From: Stakelama pacifica
GTDB taxonomy: Bacteria; Pseudomonadota; Alphaproteobacteria; Sphingomonadales; Sphingomonadaceae
Assembly: GCF_004361835.1 (NCBI RefSeq)
Contig: NZ_SNWD01000002.1
Span: 372,001-436,000, forward strand
Length of the DNA stretch: 64,000 bases
Reading direction: 5' to 3'
The position numbers were made by a program, and so were the translations under genes. Positions within the stretch are counted from its first letter, which is position 1, and every line of letters starts with the position of its first letter. Positions 42,650 to 50,384 of the stretch are shown here, in pieces. The notes under the pieces are model-generated. The model saw only the letters and a program-made list of their open reading frames with translations, ran no database searches and was not told the DNA's origin.

Positions 42650-43771
42650 TCAGACCGGCAGGATTAGCCGCGCTGTCGTACGATCGGTGCGAAACAGCTC
42701 GAATGTGCCGTTGAGCTGCCCGGCGAGCATCGCGGCGATGCGCAGGCCAAGGCTGTTGCTTGCCTCGATCGAAAATCCTTCCGGCAGGCCATGGCCGTCA
42801 TCGCGCACCTCAACCTTCACCAGATCCTCGCCATCGCGCGCGAGGTGCACCTCGATATGGCCGGCATCGCGGTCGCGAAAGCCGTGCTCGATCGCGTTCG
42901 CCATTGCCTCGGCAACGATCAGCGCGAGCGGCACCGCAGCGTCGGGATTGAGCGCGGCATCGTCGGTTACATTGATCGTGCAGGCAATACCGGTGCGTCC
43001 GCTCGCCTCCACCACATCGGCGCAAAGCGGCTCCAGAAATTCGCGGATTGTCCGGGTTGCGCCGCTGGCCGAATAAAGCTGGCGACTGATCTTGCCGATC
43101 AGCCCGAGCCGTCGTGAGGCCTCGTCCAGCGCCGCGCGCCCTGCTTCATCGCTGACCTGCCGCTTTTGCAGCGACAATAGCCCTGCCGCGACCTGAAGAT
43201 TGTTCGACACCCGGTGCTGCAGCTCGCGGAACAGCAATTCGCGCGTTTCGGCGAGCTTGCGATTATTCTCCCGCTCATCGGCAAGCTTCGCATTGGCGCG
43301 CTGCATCCAATGGATGATGACGATGTCGACGGTCACGACCAGCACGTAAAAGCCGAGCGCGATCCATCCGCCGCCGATCAGCGCGAAGCTGTAGAATGGC
43401 GCGATGAAGAAATACCAGGAGAAGAAGCCGCAAACCAAAGCCGCAATGCTTCCCCAGCGCGAGCCGAAGAAAAACGAAGACAGGATGACCGCGGGGAAAA
43501 AGGTGACATACGGAAAGCCGTTCGGCAACGCAGGGTCCGCCGCCAGCCGCAGGAACAGGGCAAACAGAACCAGACCCGCCACACATGCCGCTGCCAGAAG
43601 CGGGCGCGACCGGGCGATCGGCAGGCGTTCGAGAAAGCGAACCTGATCCACGCTGCTGCGCGAAGATGTGTCGGTGATGGTGAAACCCTTTGCCAGTACG
43701 AAACCCGCGGAACTGCCGCCGGTCCCATATAGATTACCCGCCTGCCCGCGCCAAGGATGGGCGTTCTCCAT
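42650..43771 (-). CDS. Membrane sensor histidine kinase (DUF4118 + HisKA_2/HWE type)
   Basis: About 373 residues. The four membrane helices (PLLAAACVAGLVLFALFLRL to WIALGFYVLVVTVDIVIIHW) with PNGFPYVTFFPAVILSSFFFGSRWG match DUF4118. A coiled coil leads to the phospho-acceptor ELQHRVSNNLQVAAGLLSLQ and an ATPase domain VPLALIVAEAMANAIEHGF...VEVRDDGHGLPEGF, as in general-stress (PhyK-like) kinases. No response regulator is adjacent. The ATG at 43771 abuts the pnp terminator, so the true start may be a downstream GTG (codon 41, 43651). Signal unknown. Confidence 0.85.
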   Translation of the reverse strand: MENAHPWRGQAGNLYGTGGSSAGFVLAKGFTITDTSSRSSVDQVRFLERLPIARSRPLLAAACVAGLVLFALFLRLAADPALPNGFPYVTFFPAVILSSFFFGSRWGSIAALVCGFFSWYFFIAPFYSFALIGGGWIALGFYVLVVTVDIVIIHWMQRANAKLADERENNRKLAETRELLFRELQHRVSNNLQVAAGLLSLQKRQVSDEAGRAALDEASRRLGLIGKISRQLYSASGATRTIREFLEPLCADVVEASGRTGIACTINVTDDAALNPDAAVPLALIVAEAMANAIEHGFRDRDAGHIEVHLARDGEDLVKVEVRDDGHGLPEGFSIEASNSLGLRIAAMLAGQLNGTFELFRTDRTTARLILPV

Positions 43772-43803
43772 AAGAAAAGGGGCCGGAATGACCCGGCCCC
43801 TCT
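43772..43803 (-). terminator. Rho-independent terminator after pnp
   Basis: Minus-strand hairpin with stem GGGGCCGG (43793-43800) and CCGGCCCC (43779-43786), a six-base loop, and the tail TTTTCTT (43772-43778). It lies 32 bases after the pnp stop (43832) and directly before the histidine-kinase ATG. Confidence 0.85.
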
Positions 43804-43831
43804 TCCTGTTTCGTGAAGCGATCGGTTGTGA

Positions 43832-46150
43832 TCAGTCTTCGGTGATGAAGGACGGCAGGCCGATATCGCTGCCGTCTTCCTCGCTGCGCGGTTTGTCGCC
43901 CCGGTCGCGGCGCGGACCGCGAGGTCCCCGGCCACCACGATCGCCGCCACGGTCACCGCGATCGCCGCCCCTGTCGCCACGATCCCGACGCGGACCGCGA
44001 TCGCCACGATCGCCACGCGGTTCGCGTGCTTCGCGCGGCGGACGGGTGTCCTCCAGCTCTTCGCCGGTTTCCTGATCAACGACGCGCATCGACAGGCGAA
44101 CCTTACCGCGCGGATCGATCTCGAGAACCTTGACCTTCACTTCCTGACCTTCGGACACGACGTCCGAGGGCTTTTCGACGCGCTCATTCTTCATTTCGGA
44201 GACGTGGACGAGGCCGTCCTTGCCACCCATGAAGTTCACGAATGCACCGAAATCGACGATGTTGACGACCTTGCCGTTGTAGACCTTGCCGACTTCGGCC
44301 TCTTCCACAATGCCCTTGATCCAGTTCATCGCCGCTTCGATCTGGCTCGGATCGGACGAGGAAATCTTGATCTGACCTTCGTCGTCGATATCGACCTTCG
44401 CGCCGGTGGTTGCGACGATCTCGCGGATCACCTTGCCGCCGGTGCCGATGACTTCGCGGATCTTGGTCTTGTCGATCTGCATCGTTTCGATGCGCGGCGC
44501 ATGTTCGGAGACGCTTTCACGCGTGTGATCGAGCGCCTTCGACATTTCGCCGAGGATGTGCGCGCGGCCTTCGTTCGCCTGAGCGAGCGCGACCTTCATG
44601 ATCTCCTCGGTGATGCCGGCGATCTTGATGTCCATCTGGAGCGAGGTGATGCCCTTGCTCGTACCGGCAACCTTGAAGTCCATGTCGCCGAGATGATCTT
44701 CATCGCCAAGGATGTCGCTCAGTACCGCGAAATCCTTGCCTTCGAGGATCAGGCCCATCGCGATGCCCGAAACCGGGCGCTTCAGCGGAACGCCCGCATC
44801 CATCATGGCCAGCGAACCGCCGCAGACCGTCGCCATCGACGACGAACCGTTCGATTCGGTGATGTCAGACAGAACGCGGATCGTGTACGGAAATTCTTCC
44901 GCATCCGGCAGCACCGGATTGAGCGCACGCCATGCCAGCTTGCCATGGCCGATCTCACGACGACCCGGCGCGCCGAAGCGGCCGACTTCACCGACCGAAT
45001 AGGGCGGGAAGTTATAGTGCAGCATGAAGCGCTGATACGACAGGCCGGGCAGGCCGTCGATCATCTGCTCGGCATCCTTGGTGCCAAGCGTGGTGGTGCA
45101 GATCGCCTGCGTCTCACCACGCGTGAACAGCGCCGAACCATGGGTACGCGGCAGGAAGTGGACCATCGCTTCGATCGGACGAACCTGCTTGGTATTGCGG
45201 CCGTCGATCCGCTTGCCGTCCTTGAGGATGGCGGTGCGGACGATCTCCGCTTCCAGCTTCTTCATCATCTTGCCGGCGGCCATCTGTTCCTGGCCCTCTG
45301 CATCAGCAAAGGCTTCCTTCACCTTCGCCCGCGCTTCGTTGAGGGTAGCCGAACGCTCGGACTTGTCGGTCAGCTTGTACGCTGCCGCAATATCCTTGCC
45401 GACCAGATCCTTGATCTTCTTCTTGAGCGCGCTGGTATCGCCCTGCGGCGCCAGTTCCCAAGGCTCTTTCGCTGCCTGTTCAGCCAGATCGATGATCGCG
45501 CCGATGACTTTCTTCGATGCGTCATGCGCGAACATGACCGCGCCCAGCATCTCGTCTTCTGAAAGCTCCTTCGCTTCCGATTCGACCATCATCACTGCAT
45601 CGTGGGTTGCCGCGACGACGAGGTCGAGATCGCCTTCCTTGCACGCTTCGAGCGAGGGGTTGAGCTGATATTCGCCGTCCTTGTACCCCACGCGCGCTGC
45701 GCCGATCGGGCCCATGAACGGAACGCCCGAAATCGTCAGCGCTGCCGAAGCGGCATACATCGCGACGATGTCCGGCTCATTCTCGCCATCATAGGAGAGG
45801 ACCTGACAGATCACGTTGATTTCGTTGTAGAACCCTTCCGGGAACAGCGGGCGGATCGGACGGTCGATCAGGCGGCTGGTCAGCGTCTCCTTTTCGGTCG
45901 CGCCGCGCTCACGCTTGAAAAAGCCACCCGGAATACGACCGGCGGCCGAGAATTTTTCCTGATAATGGACGGTCAGCGGGAAGAAATCCTGTCCTTCCTT
46001 TACCGACTTTGCGGCGGTCACTGCGCACAGAACCACCGTTTCGCCGAGCGTCGCGAGCACCGCGCCGTCGGCCTGCCGCGCAACGCGGCCAGTTTCGAGG
46101 CTGAGGGTCTGTCCGCCCAGCTCGATTTCGACTTTCTTCATATCAAACAT
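43832..46150 (-). CDS. pnp: Polynucleotide phosphorylase
   Basis: 3'-to-5' exoribonuclease of the degradosome; 772 residues. Two RNase PH-like cores ([72 protein letters not shown]), a KH domain ([20 protein letters not shown]) and an S1 domain ([33 protein letters not shown]) follow in order. The C-terminus is an Arg/Gly/Asp-rich repeat tail (RGDRGD). It follows rpsO but beyond the rpsO terminator, so a promoter of its own must lie in 46151-46320. Confidence 0.96.
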   Translation of the reverse strand: MFDMKKVEIELGGQTLSLETGRVARQADGAVLATLGETVVLCAVTAAKSVKEGQDFFPLTVHYQEKFSAAGRIPGGFFKRERGATEKETLTSRLIDRPIRPLFPEGFYNEINVICQVLSYDGENEPDIVAMYAASAALTISGVPFMGPIGAARVGYKDGEYQLNPSLEACKEGDLDLVVAATHDAVMMVESEAKELSEDEMLGAVMFAHDASKKVIGAIIDLAEQAAKEPWELAPQGDTSALKKKIKDLVGKDIAAAYKLTDKSERSATLNEARAKVKEAFADAEGQEQMAAGKMMKKLEAEIVRTAILKDGKRIDGRNTKQVRPIEAMVHFLPRTHGSALFTRGETQAICTTTLGTKDAEQMIDGLPGLSYQRFMLHYNFPPYSVGEVGRFGAPGRREIGHGKLAWRALNPVLPDAEEFPYTIRVLSDITESNGSSSMATVCGGSLAMMDAGVPLKRPVSGIAMGLILEGKDFAVLSDILGDEDHLGDMDFKVAGTSKGITSLQMDIKIAGITEEIMKVALAQANEGRAHILGEMSKALDHTRESVSEHAPRIETMQIDKTKIREVIGTGGKVIREIVATTGAKVDIDDEGQIKISSSDPSQIEAAMNWIKGIVEEAEVGKVYNGKVVNIVDFGAFVNFMGGKDGLVHVSEMKNERVEKPSDVVSEGQEVKVKVLEIDPRGKVRLSMRVVDQETGEELEDTRPPREAREPRGDRGDRGPRRDRGDRGGDRGDRGGDRGGRGPRGPRRDRGDKPRSEEDGSDIGLPSFITED

Positions 46151-46324
46151 TCGATTTCCTTCGTACCGGGCGCCCTATGCGCACCGGGGCATACGGATGC
46201 GAGCCAGGTTCGGCTCTTTTTTCGGGGATGGGCCGGATTGCCCGCCCCTCGACAATGCGGCGCTTATCCCATCGGGGGGCGCCGGGTTGGGGCAGCATGA
46301 TCGTAAAATGCTGCCGCGTCATGA

Positions 46325-46352
46325 CAAAAGGGCGCCCGATGGGGCGCCCTTC
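46325..46352 (-). terminator. Rho-independent terminator after rpsO
   Basis: On the minus strand AGGGCGCCC (revcomp of 46342-46350) pairs with GGGCGCCCT (revcomp of 46329-46337) across a four-base loop, followed by TTTTGTCAT. The 9-bp stem ends just below the rpsO stop (46360). In many bacteria rpsO-pnp readthrough is controlled here. Confidence 0.8.
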
Positions 46353-46359
46353 GTTCGAT

Positions 46360-46629
46360 TTATTTGCGAATGCCGAGCTTCGCGATAAGGTCCGAATAGC
46401 GGCCGTGGTCTTTCTTCTTCAGATAGTCCAGCAGGCTGCGGCGCTTGTTCACCAGCATCAGCAGGCCGCGGCGCGAATGGTTATCCTTCGCATGCGTCTT
46501 GAAATGCTCGGTAAGGTTGGCGATGCGTTCGGTCAGGATCGCGACCTGTACTTCGGTCGAGCCGGTGTCGCCTTCGCCGCGACCATGTTCCTTGACCAGC
46601 GCATCCTTGCGCTCTTGCGTAATCGACAT
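46360..46629 (-). CDS. rpsO: 30S ribosomal protein S15
   Basis: 89 residues: [89 protein letters not shown]-like sequence with the invariant GDTGSxEVQ, HxKDxxSRRGL and LLxYLK motifs. Primary binder of 16S rRNA central domain. Twenty-one bases downstream of truB, upstream of its own terminator and pnp: the standard order. Confidence 0.97.
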   Translation of the reverse strand: MSITQERKDALVKEHGRGEGDTGSTEVQVAILTERIANLTEHFKTHAKDNHSRRGLLMLVNKRRSLLDYLKKKDHGRYSDLIAKLGIRK

Positions 46630-46650
46630 TCTGTTTCCTTCGACATCGCG

Positions 46651-47655
46651 TTACAGATTGAACCCGCGAACGACACGGACCGACTGGTCCTCGACCTCCA
46701 CCAGCGCGACCGGGACATCGTCCAGCATCGCAAAAGCAGGGCCATCGTTGGCGGCGATCCCGTCCAGTTGCCGCCCCTGACGGAGCAACCCTGCCTGGTC
46801 GGGCGATAGGGAGAGAGCCGGGATGTCGTCCAGCCCCGCCCTTAATGGCAGGCAAACATCTTCAAGGGCGCGGGCCATAGCGGCTTCGTGCAATTTGTCC
46901 AGCGAAATCGCTGAATTCAGGTCGAACGGACCTGCCTTTATCCGGTGCAACATGGTGACATGTCCCACCGAATCAAGGGCATAAGCGATATCGCGGGCGA
47001 GGCTGCGGATATAGGTGCCCTTTGAGACATGGGCGGTCAGGGTGATGGCGTCGAGTGGCGCGTCGGGTAAGGGGCCGCCGGTTTGCTCGACGTCGCCCCG
47101 GCGCAGGCCGGGGTCGTCCGGATTTTCCGGTTCGCGCGCCTCATGGCGATCCCGGCCTTCGCCGGGATGACGAGTAGCAGCGGGATGACTGACCGTCAGT
47201 GCGTGGATCGTCACCCGCCGCGTCGCGAGTTTTACCTCGCCGCCCTGCCGGGCGATGTCATAGGCGCGCTGGCCATCGACCTTCAGCGCCGAATAGGCTG
47301 GCGGCATCTGATCGATTTCGCCGGTGAAGCGCGGCAGCACCGCTTCGACATCGGCGAGGGTCGGGCGATTTTCGCTGGTCGCCACGACCTGCCCCTCACC
47401 ATCCAGGGTATCGGTTTCGCTGCCGAAGCTCAGCGTGAAATCGTAAATCTTGTCGCTGTCGAGCATCCGCCCGGCCAGCTTAGTCGCTTCGCCCAGCGCG
47501 ATCGGCAGCACCCCGCTCGCCAGCGGGTCGAGCGTGCCGCCATGGCCGACCTTGCGCTTCGGATAGTCGCCGGTGCGCAGCGCGCGCTTCACCGCGCTGA
47601 CCGCCTGAGTCGAGCCGAGCCCCACCGGCTTGTCGATAATGATCCAACCGTTCAT
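46651..47655 (-). CDS. truB: tRNA pseudouridine-55 synthase, with in-frame palindromic insertion
   Basis: Makes pseudouridine 55 in the T-loop of tRNAs. 334 residues from the ATG at 47655: WIIIDKPVGLGSTQAVSAVKR, catalytic Asp in GGTLDPLASGVLPIALGEATKL, QMPPAYSALKVDGQRAYDIAR, and SKGTYIRSLARDIAYALDSVGHVTMLHR. About 40 residues (roughly 157-200) rich in Arg, Glu, Asp and Pro separate the two beta strands TIHALTV and AITLTAHVSKGTYIR, which are close together in other TruB proteins. This extra stretch is encoded by a palindromic element (47091-47175). An in-frame ATG at 47703 is less likely. Confidence 0.92.
   Translation of the reverse strand: MNGWIIIDKPVGLGSTQAVSAVKRALRTGDYPKRKVGHGGTLDPLASGVLPIALGEATKLAGRMLDSDKIYDFTLSFGSETDTLDGEGQVVATSENRPTLADVEAVLPRFTGEIDQMPPAYSALKVDGQRAYDIARQGGEVKLATRRVTIHALTVSHPAATRHPGEGRDRHEAREPENPDDPGLRRGDVEQTGGPLPDAPLDAITLTAHVSKGTYIRSLARDIAYALDSVGHVTMLHRIKAGPFDLNSAISLDKLHEAAMARALEDVCLPLRAGLDDIPALSLSPDQAGLLRQGRQLDGIAANDGPAFAMLDDVPVALVEVEDQSVRVVRGFNL
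47091..47175. repeat. Palindromic repeat inside truB
   Basis: Two hairpins, CCCCGGCGCAGGCCGGGG (47096-47113) and ATCCCGGC-CTTC-GCCGGGAT (47150-47169), are separated by about 37 bases. Bases 47091-47113 are identical to 16872-16894 between serC and serA. The element is translated in frame (visible as HPGEGRDRHE and DPGLRRGD) without a stop codon. Confidence 0.85.
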
Positions 47656-47699
47656 GGCGCGCGGCCCTAACCGCGTGTCATCGGTTTCGCCAGCCCGGA

Positions 47700-48086
47700 T
47701 CATTTATCGGGAAGCGGCCCCGCGACGCCCGGCCCGCCATATTGCGGCGGCTTTGCGCTGCGCACGATACTGCGCACGCCGCATTTGCGCTCGCTATTCT
47801 GCAATTCATAGACGAACGAAAAGCGGTCGAAGCGCGCATTGGTGTCGGTCGTATAGCCAAGCGAGGGCTGGCCTGCTGTCCGGATACACGGGCCGGACAG
47901 CGTGATATAATACCAGCGCAGCGTGCGATCCTGGACATAAAGCGAGGAATCATCAGGGCCGCGCGTCCAGTTTTGCAGCCCGCCATTGGCCGCGTTGGCG
48001 ATCGTCACCTGCGGCCGGTCCTCGATCGGAGGCGGCGGGGCATCCTGAGCGGGGGCGAGGGCGAGCAAAAGCGCAGCGATCATCAT
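47700..48086 (-). CDS. DUF6491-like exported protein
   Basis: 128 residues with a hydrophobic N-terminal signal (MMIAALLLALAPAQDA). The mature part VTIANAANGGLQNWTRGPDDSSLYVQDRTLRWYYITLSGPCIRTAGQPSLGYTTDTNARFDRFSFVYE matches my memory of the DUF6491 pattern (N.GG..W.......YVQ...RWYY....GPC....F). Two cysteines (GPC and KCGV) may form a disulfide. Function unknown. The ATG at 48086 has AAAGG upstream. It lies between tdk and truB, where no such gene occurs in the standard operon. Confidence 0.65.
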   Translation of the reverse strand: MMIAALLLALAPAQDAPPPPIEDRPQVTIANAANGGLQNWTRGPDDSSLYVQDRTLRWYYITLSGPCIRTAGQPSLGYTTDTNARFDRFSFVYELQNSERKCGVRSIVRSAKPPQYGGPGVAGPLPDK

Positions 48087-48096
48087 GACGGCCTTT

Positions 48097-48714
48097 CTAT
48101 CCTGTCCCGACTGAACCGGTGCTGAGCGGGGCGGTTCCGCCCGACAGCGCCTCAGCGAAATGGCGGCGGCACATGGCGACATAGCGTTCATTGCCGCCGA
48201 TTTCGGTCTGCTGCCCCTCGGCCACCGGATTGCCCTCGCCATCGACCCGCAGGTTCATCGTCGCCTTTCGTCCGCACCGGCACACAGATTTCAGCTCGAT
48301 CAGCGCATCGGCAATCGCCAGCAGTCGCGCCGAGCCGGGGAAAAGATCGCCGCGAAAATCGGTGCGCAGGCCATAAGCGAGGACGGGGACGTTGAGATCG
48401 TCGCACACCCGGGCGAGCTGCCCCACCTGATCGGGGGTGAGGAACTGCGCCTCATCGACCAGAACGCAGCCCGTGGCGCGCTCCGCCCGGTCGGCGGCGA
48501 TGGCGGCGAACATATCGGTGTCGGGGGTGAAGACGTGCGCGGCGGCGGCAAGGCCGATGCGCGAGGCGATCCGCCCCTCCCCCGCCCGATCGTCGATCGC
48601 GCTGGTCCACAGCATCGTCGTCATGCCGCGTTCGCGATAGTTGAAATCGGCCTGAAGCAGCGTGGTCGATTTCCCCGCGTTCATTGAGGCGTAGTAGAAA
48701 TAGAGCTTAGCCAT
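48097..48714 (-). CDS. tdk: Thymidine kinase
   Basis: Type II thymidine kinase, 205 residues: P-loop YASMNAGKSTTLLQADFNY, lid region RAERATGCVLVDEAQFLTPDQVGQLARVCDDLNVPVLAYGLRTDFRGDLFPGSARLLAIADAL, and the zinc-binding Cys pairs CRCGRKATMNLRV...YVAMCRRHF. Salvages thymidine. Eleven bases upstream of the DUF6491-like gene. Its presence between rbfA and truB breaks the usual operon. Confidence 0.95.
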   Translation of the reverse strand: MAKLYFYYASMNAGKSTTLLQADFNYRERGMTTMLWTSAIDDRAGEGRIASRIGLAAAAHVFTPDTDMFAAIAADRAERATGCVLVDEAQFLTPDQVGQLARVCDDLNVPVLAYGLRTDFRGDLFPGSARLLAIADALIELKSVCRCGRKATMNLRVDGEGNPVAEGQQTEIGGNERYVAMCRRHFAEALSGGTAPLSTGSVGTG

Positions 48715-49035
48715 GATTCGGCCTGTCTGACCCGTCCCTCGCGTGTCGGAAGTTGTGGAAGTTCACACTACGTCCCCCTGCCCCCTTCCCCCCGTGGCGC
48801 ACCGAAAGGTGCGGTCGGGCGAGAGGGAGAAGGACGTCATCCGACCGGCATGGCAGATCGGGGGCGTGTAGGACAGGGGTTTATGCGGGCGGCGCGGGGG
48901 CTGGCGGTGTGGGGGATGTGCGGTGAGGGCGCATAGAGAAACATTACCGTTAGTGCGCGCCGGTCCGGATTGCCTCACCCGCTTTTGCGGGTTCGCGGAG
49001 ACGAGGATTGGGTTCGGTTCGGGCTCTTTCTCCGT

Positions 49036-49062
49036 ATTCCCGCGAAGGCGGGAATCCAGCGG
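49036..49062. repeat. REP-like palindrome ATTCCCGC-GAAG-GCGGGAAT
   Basis: Hairpin ATTCCCGC-GAAG-GCGGGAAT followed by CCAGCG in the 704-bp gap between tdk and rbfA (48715-49418). This is the common sphingomonad REP type whose conceptual translation contains LDSRLRGNT. The rest of that gap is GC-rich, with no credible gene, and ends in the tandem repeat below. Confidence 0.7.
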
Positions 49063-49118
49063 CAAGTATGTGCCCGCATCTCCCTCGGCACGATATTCGT
49101 CAAGCCCCGATCGGACGG

Positions 49119-49415
49119 CGCGGCCAAGGCAGCGGTGCGCGTGAGGCTCTGGACCCCGGATCAGGTCCGGGGTACCCGAATAGGGCTGGCGCTCTCGCCA
49201 GACCGAACGTCGTTCTTAGCGGAGGCGGGATTCCATTGCGCGACCAACGCATCGGTGCGCGCGGGGCTCTGGACCCCGGAACAGGTCCGGGGTACCCGAA
49301 TGGGGCCGGCGCTCTTGCCAAACCGAACGTCGTCCTTAGCGGAGGCGGGATTCCATCGCGCGGCCAACGCAGCGGTGCGCGCGGGGCTCCGGTCCCCGGA
49401 ACAGGTCCGGGGTAC
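49119..49415. repeat. 120-bp tandem repeat, about 2.5 copies
   Basis: Bases 49141-49260 and 49261-49380 align without gaps with 11 differences in 120 (about 91% identity). Partial copies flank them at 49119-49140 and 49381-49415. Each unit holds a CCCCGGA-xCA-GGTCCGGGG hairpin and GCGGAGGCGGGATTCCAT. Located directly downstream of rbfA, so it may be transcribed; no open reading frame with sense is seen. Confidence 0.9.
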
Positions 49416-49418
49416 GCC

Positions 49419-49826
49419 TCAGCCCTCGCTGTCGTCAGCGTCGTCCAGGTCCTGCGCCACCTTGGGGTCGCGCAGCAGTTTTTCGATATGACTTGCCTCG
49501 TCAAAGCTCTCGTCGGCGAGGAATTTAAGCTTCGCGGCGTATTTCGTGCGAATACGCTGGGCGACTTCGCGCTGAAGATAGGCGGTGTTGGTGCGCAGCG
49601 CTTTGAGCACCGCTTCCTCATCCTTGCCCAGCAGTGGCTTCACGAACACCGTCGCATGGCGCAGATCGGGCGACATCCGCACTTCGGTGACGCTCACCAT
49701 ATGCTGGCTGAGCGTATCGTCATGCACATCGCCCCGGCTCAATATGTCGGAGAGGACATGGCGCACCTGTTCACCGACGCGAAGCGTACGGACGGACTGG
49801 GATTCGGGAGTTTCGCTGTGGCGCAT
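49419..49826 (-). CDS. rbfA: 30S ribosome-binding factor A
   Basis: 135 residues: [57 protein letters not shown] and [35 protein letters not shown] are the RbfA KH-fold hallmarks. Helps mature the 30S subunit, and is required for cold growth in E. coli. The acidic C-terminus ([10 protein letters not shown]) is typical of alphaproteobacteria. It normally follows infB directly, but here 560 bases with a small-gene locus and repeats separate them, so it probably has its own promoter. Confidence 0.93.
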   Translation of the reverse strand: MRHSETPESQSVRTLRVGEQVRHVLSDILSRGDVHDDTLSQHMVSVTEVRMSPDLRHATVFVKPLLGKDEEAVLKALRTNTAYLQREVAQRIRTKYAAKLKFLADESFDEASHIEKLLRDPKVAQDLDDADDSEG

Positions 49827-49828
49827 AC

Positions 49829-49857
49829 TTGAAATTTTCGTCGTTTTCGCTTATTCA
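49829..49857 (+). promoter_or_regulatory. Sigma-70-like promoter for the candidate small RNA
   Basis: TTGAAA (49829-49834), a 17-base spacer and TATTCA (49852-49857) on the plus strand. This is close to consensus, with transcription expected from about 49864. It lies just inside and upstream of the rbfA start on the opposite strand. Confidence 0.5.
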
Positions 49858-49863
49858 ACCATC

Positions 49864-49930
49864 ACTACGGCGGAAGTGTTCAACGCTTCCATCTCCAGGG
49901 CTCGGATGTTGCAGCATCCGGGCCCTTTTT
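49864..49930 (+). ncRNA. Candidate small structured RNA (possible antitoxin RNA)
   Basis: Predicted about 67-nt RNA from the promoter at 49829-49857. The first hairpin has a 7-bp stem GGAAGTG-TTCAA-CGCTTCC (49872-49890). The second is a strong terminator with an 11-bp stem (49898-49908/49915-49925), loop TTGCAG and TTTTT (49926-49930). Its 3' end points at the tail of the oppositely oriented small-peptide gene (49973-50071), so the RNA would be antisense to that gene's 3' untranslated region. There is no coding potential. It is predicted from sequence only. Confidence 0.5.
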
Positions 49931-49935
49931 GATTA

Positions 49936-49963
49936 GGCTCCCGGCGTTGCAGCGCCGGGAACC
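49936..49963. terminator. Hairpin between the small RNA and the small-peptide gene
   Basis: Stem CCCGGCG (49940-49946) / CGCCGGG (49953-49959), flanked by extra pairs, with the same loop TTGCAG as the terminator hairpin at 49898-49925. It lies 9-10 bases beyond the small-peptide stop, in its probable 3' untranslated region. No T-tract follows on the minus strand, so termination there is uncertain. The shared loops contain the self-complementary TGCA and could kiss. Confidence 0.5.
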
Positions 49964-49972
49964 CGTCAGGCA

Positions 49973-50071
49973 TTATTTGTGCTTCAGCTCAATGAGCTTC
50001 ACCACAAGCCCGAGCAACGCGACAAGGAATGTCGCGAAACTCAGCGCCAATACTACGGCAGTTATGTCCAT
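49973..50071 (-). CDS. Small hydrophobic peptide, candidate type I (holin-like) toxin
   Basis: 32 residues: a short polar N-terminus (MDIT), one membrane helix of about 21 residues (AVVLALSFATFLVALLGLVV) and a charged tail KLIELKHK. Size and build match small membrane toxins of type I systems and the putative holin-like toxin family. The start is marked by an extreme Shine-Dalgarno, AAAGGAGGTGA (50078-50088), six bases ahead of the ATG, but this site is locked in a long hairpin (50081-50115). An opposite-strand promoter and terminator lie just past its stop. Toxicity is inferred. Confidence 0.6.
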   Translation of the reverse strand: MDITAVVLALSFATFLVALLGLVVKLIELKHK

Positions 50072-50080
50072 CGGCTTTCA

Positions 50081-50115
50081 CCTCCTTTCGACCGCGTGGT
50101 GCGGTCGAAAAGAGG
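50081..50115 (-). promoter_or_regulatory. Hairpin sequestering the Shine-Dalgarno of the small-peptide gene
   Basis: On the minus strand CCTCTTTTCGACCGC (revcomp of 50101-50115) pairs over all 15 positions (one G-U) with GCGGTCGAAAGGAGG (revcomp of 50081-50095) across the loop ACCAC. The 3' arm is the ribosome-binding site. Translation would be blocked unless the stem is opened or the messenger is processed, as in known type I toxin messengers. Confidence 0.75.
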
Positions 50116-50193
50116 TGTAGCAGAACGGCGACTGCCGGGTAGCTGGTCCCGCCTGCTTTCACAGCAAGCCGGCCTTTTCATCGCGAAACCCGA

Positions 50194-50335
50194 CGTCATT
50201 GCGAGGAGCGAAGCGACGAAGCAATCCAGCGGTTCGCGTGACGCTCTGGATTGCTTCCCCCGGCTCAAGGCCGGGGTCGCAATGACGGAGATGCACAGCT
50301 CGTCTTGTCCCGGCGCACGGCCGGGGTCGCAATGA
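50194..50335. repeat. Composite palindromic repeat block (CGTCATTGCGAGGAGC type)
   Basis: CGTCATTGCGAGGAGCGAAG (50194-50213) begins an inverted arrangement with GCAATCCAG and CTGGATTGC (50220-50256), ending GTCGCAATGACG (50275-50286). A further unit, GTCCCGGCGCACGGCCGGGGTCG with a GCAATGACGA end, reaches 50335. This repeat family is widespread in alphaproteobacteria. It separates infB from the small-peptide locus. Confidence 0.8.
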
Positions 50336-50384
50336 CGACTGCGCGTAAAAGCCGGGCGCAAGGTCTCCCTCGCGCCCGAACCTT

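Noticed and set aside
44204-45562. Plus-strand open frame of 452 codons opposite pnp
   Set aside because: Pnp is unambiguous; the opposite frame has no motif.
48763-49065. Small minus-strand open frame with LDSRLRGNT
   Set aside because: This is the conceptual translation of a REP palindrome, a recurrent false gene in sphingomonads.
49119-49415. Possible CRISPR array
   Set aside because: The repeat is contiguous with a 120-base period and no spacers, and no cas genes are present.
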